Part shown: positions 21,001 to 27,500 of the stretch, one piece after another | Layout: each line of letters begins with the position of its first letter | Numbering within the stretch: the stretch's first letter is position 1 | Source of the DNA: Bolinopsis microptera | Lineage: Eukaryota > Ctenophora > Tentaculata > Lobata > Bolinopsidae | Assembly: GCF_026151205.1 (NCBI RefSeq) | Contig: NC_087076.1 | Coordinates: 12,167,175 to 12,194,674, forward strand | Length of the DNA: 27,500 nt | Direction: 5' to 3' | Made by a program: the position numbers and the translations under genes | Notes under the pieces: generated by a model | The model's input: the letters and a program-made list of their open reading frames with translations, nothing else | Told to the model about the DNA's origin: nothing | Databases searched by the model: none

Positions 21001-24000
21001 ACTTTCGACCTATTTGACGGTAACTAATATTTTGTTCATAATCGGTTTTATAGCCAGATTTTAAGGTGTGCAATTACAGAACTAATTGTACCGATTCGGA
21101 ATCTACGTCCAAAAGTACACATATCTAGTTTACGTTGATACCCTCAGGGGCCAGGGCCTTTTCACAAGATTTTGGCGAGCGATTTAGTGGGAGCCTCATA
21201 GTCATAGGGTCTTAAAGCAGTGAATATTTTGGCACGTGAGATGATTGGTTTTAGTCACTCGCCCTCGTAGCCCTAACGTCTGGCTCTTTATTGAAACAAT
21301 GTTAACAAATAATATTATCGAGTGCAATGTTATATTTATAACGCTCTTGCAACTTATGTTAGCATATGGGCAGCGAATTTCGGAATCCAATATTATAGAA
21401 CTTTTCAGAAAGTCAATGCGATTAGTTTTGTAATCACACTCCCTGTCCGGTCACAAGTTTCATTTAGCCTGGAGGAGGAAAACGAACAAAAAATGCATAA
21501 CAATATTACGCCATTTATTGCACTCTGCTGCGCTCCGTGAAATAACTGCAAGCATTTCGCCGCAGTTACACGATCAATTTTTCCTACGATGTACTAGTAC
21601 TTGTGAGGCGCACTGGACGATCTTCTTTTAATTTTAGGCGAGCAGTTTAAAACTCAAAAGTGCAAAACATTTAATTAGTATATCTTCCATAAATGAGTGG
21701 GATTCGGGCATAGTAAAAATTATTGATTTATTTGTCCAATGTAGTGCACCATCAATAAATCAATCCAGAAATTCACGGAAAATAACTTTGCGAATTAATT
21801 AAGCATAGCAGACGCTTCCTATAACGTAGCTCCTCTAGTTTCCACCTCATCTTAGTTGTAGTGTACGTACTGAACGTTCATTAAAACTTTTCTAAACATA
21901 AAACTTTTCTAAACTAAAACTCATATCACGTTCTGAACGTAGTGAATACATTGTGTGATCATTGGCTCATGGCGACAAAGTCAGAAATATACTCTCTCGC
22001 GCGACACACACGCGTGTAGAAGCATTCCCCGCCAACCGCCATGTTCTAGAACAGACTAGATGGCTCCTCTAGTATTGCGATACTGGAGCCGATAGTAGTG
22101 TTATTAAGACTCTCTGGTAATAGCTATAAGATTCCGGTTGGCTTTATAGGTCTGATTTACTACAAATAAATTATCTGTTTACTGTGAATATATAGCTAAT
22201 TTTGTGTTCCGGAATAAAACCCACAAGAGACAAATCTTGCGAATAAGAGATGGAACGAATTGCACTCGCCAATTCACTCTGTGGTTTTCTCTGTCCACCC
22301 TGCATACGTACTAGGGCTTTGACCAAAACATAAATCAATATGTGCGGAAGGAATTCTTAGACGTTAAAGACAAATGGTACGATCGAAACACCAAGAAAAA
22401 AATCTTGTCTCAGTGCAATTTTTACAGAGAAAAGCGAGGGCTATTTTCAAGGGAGCTAGGCTGCAGAGTTCAATGTAAAAGAAGATGACCCTGTTTCATG
22501 GTGGAGCAATTTTGGCTGAGAGGTCCCGGAATTGCAGGCGCTATCGGTCCGAGCTCTCTTCCAGTCCAGTTCTGCTTCTCCTTGCAAGACCAACTGCAGA
22601 GTTTTTTCGATTGGATCGTCAATAAAAAGAGAAATAGACTGACAGTAGACAAGTAGGGAGACTTGATTTTCATAAATGCAAGCCTACGATTCATGATGGA
22701 AAATTCTCATGTCAAAGAATAATTCAAGTGACATTACCAGTTTATATCTACTACTATTTTTATGTTTACATCTTGTAACTTATTGATAATCATAATATCA
22801 ATGATGTTTTAATATTTTATGCACACAAATAGGATTACCTCATTTTGTATCAGTCTGTAAAATTGATAATTATCAGTCTGATAAAATAACATCTCAAAAT
22901 TGGCATAAATCACTGACGTTCACTAACGTTCAATATCGTTCGCTAAAAAAAACCGGAACATGCGTTCGATACGTCAAAATCCACCGTTCACTACAACCAA
23001 GCACCTCATATATCCAAACCCGATATTTATTGCCTACGATCTTTTTGTCTTCGGAAAAAAATTGAGCACAATTAATATGATATGACACAGTTTTTCTAAT
23101 TTCAGGACTCTGACACAGGAGTATCATCATTACAACCGACTGAATCGAAGGTAGGTGCCGTTTTATTATGTTAGATAAATAGCAGTGAGTTAAATCAATC
23201 AACGCTCTGGACTGTAGCTGTATCACTCAATACTTTTCCAGTTAATGTTGACATTATAAGAGTTTGAAAAAGCTGATGTATGCACTATGCATGTCCATGT
23301 TCACGGAGCCTATCGGGAGTCACGTCATTCACACTATACCATTATATTATATTTTAATTAGGTAAAAAAGTCAAGTTTGTATTCCATAAGTTGGCGACTT
23401 CTATTGTACTACCGTTATTCATTTACATCAGCAAATCATATATTTGAGGGGGCAGGGCCAGGGGGTCTTTATGAATATGTCTTTGACACTCTAGTCGTTT
23501 CTAATAGATCTAATAGATTGGAGTAATGTTAATCAGCTGCTTTTGATTTTACCTACAACATATATATTATATATATTGCGGTGCACAGCACTTACCTTAA
23601 GTATGCATAATATAATAAGAAATATAAATATTTCTTGACCTAGTAAAACATTTAAATTAATGTGGAAAGAGATTCTCTCATTTCGTTCTCGTTGATCGAT
23701 CAATCATGCATGTTTAATGTTCATTGTATTACCTTGGGCTTAGTGGGCTTAGTTGGTTAATCCGCTTATTTAATAGCCTGGAGGTTGCGAGTTCGAATCC
23801 CAGTTGGGCCAGAATCTCAGAAACTGAAGGGCAGCGACATCTGTCCGAAATCCCTAATTCGGCTGTCGGACAGATGTCACTCACCATATCATGGTGTAAA
23901 TTGTAGTGACTTTCGTTGGAGCTGCGAAAATAACACGAGTGCATATGCCTGGGCCAGCGTCCCGACTATGCTGCAGGGAAATCTGTACCGAAAGGACCGT

Positions 24001-27000
24001 GGCCGAGCGCTACACGAAAAGGAAATCGGCCCCTCGTTCCTAGCTTGCTAGGTTCGCCATGTTGTTGTTGTTGTATTAGTGTATTAAGTTTGATTGTCAC
24101 TTCTTTAGATCGTGGACCCACCAAAGGCAGGAAAAGAGAAAGAACGGACATTCATGACAAAACGTTCTCGGGAATCGAACCAAGATCTGAGTAAGTTATA
24201 TGATATTATTTGATTATCTCACAGGCTTGTAGTGCGAATTGGCAAAAAATTTTTGCAATAACCAATTAAGCGAAGTTTGGCCAGTAACATTTAGGAGCGA
24301 CATTATTTAATATTGGGTGTATCGGTTTAGCTGCACCCTCACCTACCGATCATGAGACCATGACCTGAGGGCTGTCGCCAGTGGAAGGGGTAATCATTAT
24401 GATGGAGTATTGACAGTGTCGTATTAGTCGTTCCCTTGACCGCTTCTTTCAGCTTTCCGCAGCTTTGAGATGAAGTTCTCACCCGAAATTCACAACCTTC
24501 GGTCTGTAGCAGTGAACCTCAGGGCCAACTGGTGCCATTAATACATTAACATAGATATTTCGAACCTGAGACTTTAATCGAGCGGAAATATCCCACAAAT
24601 ATCCCACAAACTTCGACATGAGATAAATTGTATGTATTAGTTACCTAGTTATAGTAGTTATGTAGTGTATCGTAGCAGTACTAGTTATAGTAGTAGTAGT
24701 AAACCCGCAAAAGATTAGCATGTGCACCAATAGGTTGGTACATAGATTCGTGATACAATAATTAGTCCTGAAGGACGTCTCCTCTCTGTGTATTCCAGGG
24801 TGGGAAATATTTGTACTTTGGGTTAGAAGAAGATTACATCGCAGCAGTGGCTAGTTTACACGATAAAATCAATTAATCATCTCATTTCTTCACTGCTTAC
24901 TTTGAATTATTGAATTACGAATCAACGATAATCTTTAAAGACTGCCAGGGCAGTCAAAGTATAGCAATGTGTAATATAAGCCCAAGTGTGGCAGTGAAAT
25001 AGTGAAAAAATGCAGTGACTGCTAAATGCTTAACACTCTACTTTCAGTAGTTTGCTAGTTTACACGATAACATTGAATGTTTAACAATTTCTGTGGGATA
25101 CCGACTACTGCATACGCCGTGCATACGCCGTGCTGACTACATTGAAAATACGAATTTTAAGTTACTCTCGGACAAATTTTATAAAGGAGCAGAACTCTGC
25201 ATCGTACAATAGCAAAGATTCAAAGATGCACTCATTTAGTTAATCGTGTTGGTTCATTCACCTGCCTTGGGACTTGTTAACAAGTGTTGGAGCGTCAGAC
25301 GCGCCACAAGGACTGCATGTTCCTGATTGTCAAAGCAACATTCATTATATGCGGCCAACCACTTTCCAAACTACTTACTTCAGCAGCCGAAAACCAGAGT
25401 GATATTAAGTGGAATTTGAATTTAAATATTGTCAAATCGTTATTATTATCAGAAGTCGATTTTTACCTTCTCAAAAGCGTCATTAAGACTTTAAAAGACC
25501 CTATTTTATATTATGTGATTCTGTCTACCTTTTTTTGACAATGTTGCCTCAGGACGCCGTACAGTAACAGTAGATGGTATCTCCAAAATGATGAAGGAAG
25601 CAACAGAGAAGATGGAGAAGAGCAATGTAGTCATCGGTAAAAATATATCGCACTGTCATACTTAATAATTACTTATTCGACTTTTGTTCTCAGGACTATA
25701 ATATGAACACTGGTATTGTCATCCTAATTTGACTATCATATTGTTTGTCCACTCAAGTCGTGCCGCTGAGGTTCGGATAATTAACCATGTTTGAAAGCAT
25801 AGTATACATAATAGCAATCAGCGCACTATAGTCTTAGTGATTGTCACTCATGCGTTTTAAGGCTGTCTAACATTCTTTTTTTACAGAACAGGCACATACA
25901 GAGTTTAAGAAGTCGATCACTATGACGAAGTATGGACATGCTGCATCTGTCATTGGGCAGTTGCTTGATGATACATATAACGGTAGTAAAAAGTTTAAAA
26001 TTGGGATCGTTCGCATATATATATAACGTCAGGGGGGGGGGGGGGGGTATTGGGCACACTTTATCTTACCTTCTTCTGGGGTGATGATCGTGTTACAGGG
26101 GGGGGGGGGGGGGTCGATATTCGACAGACATAGCATGCGAAATTCTTGTTATCTTTTTAATGTTCCAAATTTGTATGCATAATATACAAATTAAATGTAT
26201 GGTTGACTAGAAGGCCCGTGGTGACACTGACACAGGGAGGAAGATAATAGTATTCTCTGGTGGTCAGTTTTTATCGCATCAAAAAATATCCGCCACAACC
26301 GAAGATTCAGCCGATGAAAAGGGGATTGCACTGAACACATCGTAATTACCACAAAAGCACAAAACCGATCAAAATATCGTAACATTGCACGTGCGCTTTT
26401 GAACACCGTTACCATGGACTTCCTATTCATCATCTAATTTGCACGTGGGCGGTCGTACAGACGGACATGATTCTTTTTGAATTATAAGTAACTAGAAAAC
26501 CCGTGGTCACAGGGAGGAAGCTAATAGTATTTTTTTTAAAAGTAAGTTTAAATCGCGTAAAAATATCCATGCCAGCACAACCGAAGATACAGCCGATAAA
26601 AATGTAGCTAGCACTGAACACAACGTAATTACCACAAAACCGATCAAAATGCCGTTCTAACAATCTTTGCACGTCACGTGCACGTGCACATTTCAACCAT
26701 GGTTACCATGTAATTTCCTATATTTTCATCTAATTTGCACGTGGGCGGTCGTAAAGACAGAAAGAATTTTCTGAATTATAGTAGAGATATATTATATATT
26801 GTATATTTATGAATAAAATTATATTTTATATATTATGAAAAATTTCCCTTCTTCAAAATTATTCGGAAATTCCCTTCTCCCCCTCCTTCCCCCACCCTCC
26901 AACCACCGCCCCCCCCCCCCCCTCTCCCCCAAACACGATCATAGTAATTGGGTGGGCTGACAATGACTTTTTATCTTTCAGACTACTCTAAAAAAGGGGA

Positions 27001-27487
27001 CGTTTTGGGCAGGATCTTTGGAGACTTCCATTGTGTAAGTGACGACAAAAAATAAGATAGTATAATCATCTCGAACTTAGATCCTGGATTATAAATTAAT
27101 TTGATGACATGCATCATAGTCAAGGAAAAAGGTTCTCTTTAACGTAACGCGATAGCTAGCGCTAACGTTACGATAACTAGTGTTAACAAGAGTTAGCTTT
27201 GCGATCGCCGGATAGCTGTCGATAACAAATCCTCAGTACCATTTAATAAGAATAGTTAATTTTAGTGTTATGATGTGTTGCTACTTCATAAAATAATTTG
27301 TATCAATTTAATTACTTTGAATACAATATGTAAGTGACAGGATATAAAGTGGTTGGCAATAAGTGATTAAGGCAATTACATAAAAAAAATAAAATTTCAG
27401 AGAAATATTGAATTACGAAACAGTAAAAACAATGAACAGCAGCCAGGACCACCACAGCAGCCAGGAAGCAGCTCCCAGAAAGATTAA
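18050..27487 (+). CDS. Twelve-exon gene for unrecognised 338-residue protein with BH1-like segment
   Basis: Exons: 18050-18189, 18884-18966, 19792-19904, 20109-20222, 20331-20408, 20931-20972, 23106-23150, 24109-24190, 25553-25636, 25887-25982, 26982-27034, 27401-27487. All eleven introns are GT-AG, the phases match, and the 1,017-nt frame has no internal stop; a TAG lies in frame 9 bp before the ATG. The N-terminal half is probably helical. Residues 123-138, LTIWDRVTFLGIFGQF, match the W-x-R...F-G spacing of a Bcl-2 BH1 motif (W126, R128, F135, G136), but no clear BH3, BH2 (G-W) or C-terminal membrane anchor is visible. Exons 6 and 7 both start DSDT and look duplicated. Residues about 211-236 are basic (GKEKER, TKRSR, RRR). 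A helical KMMKEATEKMEKS segment follows, and the tail is Gln/Pro/Ser-rich. Exons 4-7 are all phase 0-0, so skipping any of them keeps the frame. The function is unknown; Bcl-2 membership is a weak hypothesis. Confidence 0.72.
18300..18838 (+). pseudogene. Non-LTR retrotransposon C-terminal end
   Basis: Frame 18312-18581 reads RRTSSLHLPVGSTRS, then AFQTVAPKIWNQLSIEI, then DLFNTLLKTHLFKKSYG. This is the standard ending of CR1/L2-like reverse transcriptases (---R-FS-AGP-LWN-LP---- ... F---LKTHLF). An AT-rich 3' untranslated region runs to about 18838. It is a 5'-truncated insertion in intron 1 of the downstream gene and is not related by sequence to the tail shared by 6483-6980 and 9655-10003. 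Confidence 0.85.
19130..19175 (-). mobile_element. Family-A element, 5' end fragment (inverted)
   Basis: The reverse complement reads CTAGAAAACCAGTGGTAACAGGGAGCCAGC, a diverged match to the 5' end of the family-A elements at 26491 and 14961-15183. It lies in intron 2 of the 18050-27487 gene. Confidence 0.5.
19262..19745. repeat. Long CCTT then CCCT microsatellite
   Basis: About 318 bp of nearly uninterrupted CCTT repeats (to about 19587) change abruptly to CCCT repeats (to about 19700), then to mixed CCTT/CCAT/CTGC units. The stretch is pure polypyrimidine on the plus strand. It lies in intron 2 of the 18050-27487 gene, just before exon 3. The five long frames across it (LPSF and EGRK repeats) are artefacts. 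Confidence 0.97.
20578..23570. repeat. Tandemly duplicated exon-intron unit
   Basis: Exon 6 (20931-20972) and exon 7 (23106-23150) of the 18050-27487 gene both begin GACTCTGACACA. Both are preceded by matching intron sequence (TTAATATG, then ATGACACAGT, then a TTTCAG acceptor) and followed by GTAGGT. Intron sequence before exon 6 (20578-20675: GGGGCCGGGTCTT, then TAGTTGTTTCT, then ATCAGCTGCTTTTG) recurs after exon 7 (23449-23550), and a weaker version follows exon 6 at about 21145. The simplest reading is duplication of a unit made of intron plus exon, later expanded by insertions. Confidence 0.7.
21000..22920. other. Long intron 6 interior, possible insertion
   Basis: This is about 1.9 kb without a recognisable exon. 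Positions 21823-22280 include a GC-richer patch, a hairpin of GGCTCC/GGAGCC with AGTAT/ATACT (22060-22089), and an AATAAA at about 22214 before CCCACAAGAGACAAATC. This arrangement could suit a solo long terminal repeat, but I find neither matching ends nor a target duplication, so I leave it unclassified. Confidence 0.25.
23736..24075 (+). mobile_element. tRNA-derived SINE
   Basis: The head (about 23736-23812) looks like a tRNA. An A-box-like GGGCTTAGTTGGTTAA is followed about 30 bp later by a B-box-like GCGAGTTCGAATCCC, both being RNA polymerase III promoter elements. The body has a perfect 13-bp inverted pair GACATCTGTCCGA / TCGGACAGATGTC (about 23837-23878), and the 3' end is a GTT repeat (24060-24073). 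Part of the body recurs at 4062-4176, which supports dispersal. The tRNA arms no longer pair well, so it is not a functional tRNA. It lies in intron 7 of the 18050-27487 gene. Confidence 0.85.
24200..25200. other. Intron 8 interior, no exon seen
   Basis: No coding exon is recognised. The stretch holds a TAG/GTA-rich low-complexity patch (about 24640-24705), a CCCGCAAAAGATTAGC segment that resembles the start of the ACTAG...CCCGT elements, and a short piece at about 24774-24812 matching 1288-1320. Confidence 0.4.
25204..25350 (+). mobile_element. Fold-back element, copy 2 (right half only)
   Basis: It is almost identical to 1131-1281: TACAATAGCAAAGATTCAAA, then GATGCACTCATTTAGTTAAT, then GGGACTTGTTAACAAGTGTT, then GGAGCGTCAGACGCGCC. 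The left arm present at 1051-1122 is missing. It lies in intron 8 of the 18050-27487 gene. Confidence 0.8.
26032..26113. repeat. Two G16 runs about 50 bp apart
   Basis: Runs of 16 consecutive G lie at 26032-26047 and 26098-26113 in intron 10 of the 18050-27487 gene, each directly preceded by an A. Such runs can form G-quadruplexes and are prone to sequencing and assembly length errors. Confidence 0.9.
26206..26490 (+). mobile_element. Family-A short element, copy in direct tandem (first)
   Basis: It begins ACTAGAAGGCCCGTGG and ends GAATTATAAGTA, immediately abutting the second copy at 26491. It shares with that copy CACAACCGAAGAT, AGCCGAT, CGTAATTACCACAAAA and TAATTTGCACGTGGGCGGTC. It is non-coding; the minus-strand frames here are chance. 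Confidence 0.8.
26491..26790 (+). mobile_element. Family-A short element, copy in direct tandem (second)
   Basis: It begins ACTAGAAAACCCGTGGTCAC and ends GAATTATAGTAGAGAT. The interior includes an E-box-rich palindromic patch (CACGTCACGTGCACGTGCAC, about 26668-26690). This is the most complete copy in the window and served as the reference for the pieces at 4176-4342, 14961-15183 and 19130-19175. Confidence 0.8.
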
Positions 27488-27500
27488 GTTTAGATTATTA

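Noticed and set aside
23736-23812. A functional tRNA gene
   Set aside because: A and B boxes are present, but the T-arm and acceptor stem do not pair well and the sequence continues into a dispersed repeat body, so it is a SINE head.
25844-26696. Three minus-strand frames of 71-88 residues
   Set aside because: One is antisense to exon 10 of the plus-strand gene, and the others lie in family-A element copies, whose other copies are not open.
27135-27200. Palindromic CGTTACG/GCTAGCGC patch in the last intron
   Set aside because: The arms are only about 6 bp long and imperfectly arranged, so this could easily arise by chance.
18050-27487. A Myb/SANT partner protein of the transposase
   Set aside because: The regularly spaced tryptophans or aromatic residues of a Myb/SANT or MADF domain are not seen in the predicted protein.

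Overview
The window is eukaryotic nuclear DNA. Its coding sequence is cut into many short exons by GT-AG introns, the introns are AT-rich, and much of the rest is decayed transposable-element sequence (non-LTR retrotransposon ends, a tRNA-derived SINE, short non-autonomous elements and long simple repeats). This fits an invertebrate animal genome. A sponge or another early-branching marine invertebrate would be plausible, but nothing here fixes the species. No bacterial features are present. Most open frames longer than 60 codons are chance frames or repeat artefacts. The real genes had to be assembled by hand from short exons with matching splice phases.

Layout. Positions 1-3210 carry no host gene: a short tandem duplication, a fold-back element (1049-1236) and two broken non-LTR retrotransposon ends (1548-2560 and 2909-3204). 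Gene 1 lies on the minus strand from 5769 down to 3299. It has five exons and encodes about 203 residues of an unrecognised, probably nuclear protein that ends in three SKTPPAS repeats. Positions 5770-10151 are mostly transposon debris: retrotransposon tails at 6483-6980 and 9655-10003, a 189-bp element with perfect 13-bp inverted ends at 6980-7168, and an RTE-like remnant at 7568-8030. There is also one unproven 71-codon frame and one possible terminal exon.

Gene 2 (plus strand, 10152-16413, ten exons, 451 residues) is a PIF/Harbinger-type transposase of the HARBI1 kind. All splice phases agree, no internal stop is seen, and all three catalytic acidic residues are present (D193, D289, E328). 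Its introns hold several short elements and one strongly structured segment.

Gene 3 (plus strand, 18050-27487, twelve exons, 338 residues) follows on the same strand after a gap of about 1.6 kb. I do not recognise it as a whole. It has a helical N-terminal half with one segment resembling a Bcl-2 homology 1 (BH1) motif, two small tandemly duplicated exons that both begin DSDT, a basic segment, and a Pro/Gln-rich tail. Its introns contain a roughly 480-bp CCTT/CCCT microsatellite, a LINE end, a tRNA-derived SINE, two poly-G runs and two head-to-tail copies of a 290-bp element.

How they relate. PIF/Harbinger elements and the HARBI1 gene usually work with a separate DNA-binding partner of the Myb/SANT type. 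Neither gene 1 nor gene 3 shows an obvious Myb/SANT pattern, so a functional link among the three is speculative. The most notable items are the intact intron-rich transposase gene, the unclassified gene 3 with its exon duplication and BH1-like segment, gene 1 with its repeat-coded tail and two possible acceptors, and families of short elements that share the same terminal motifs but have unrelated interiors.
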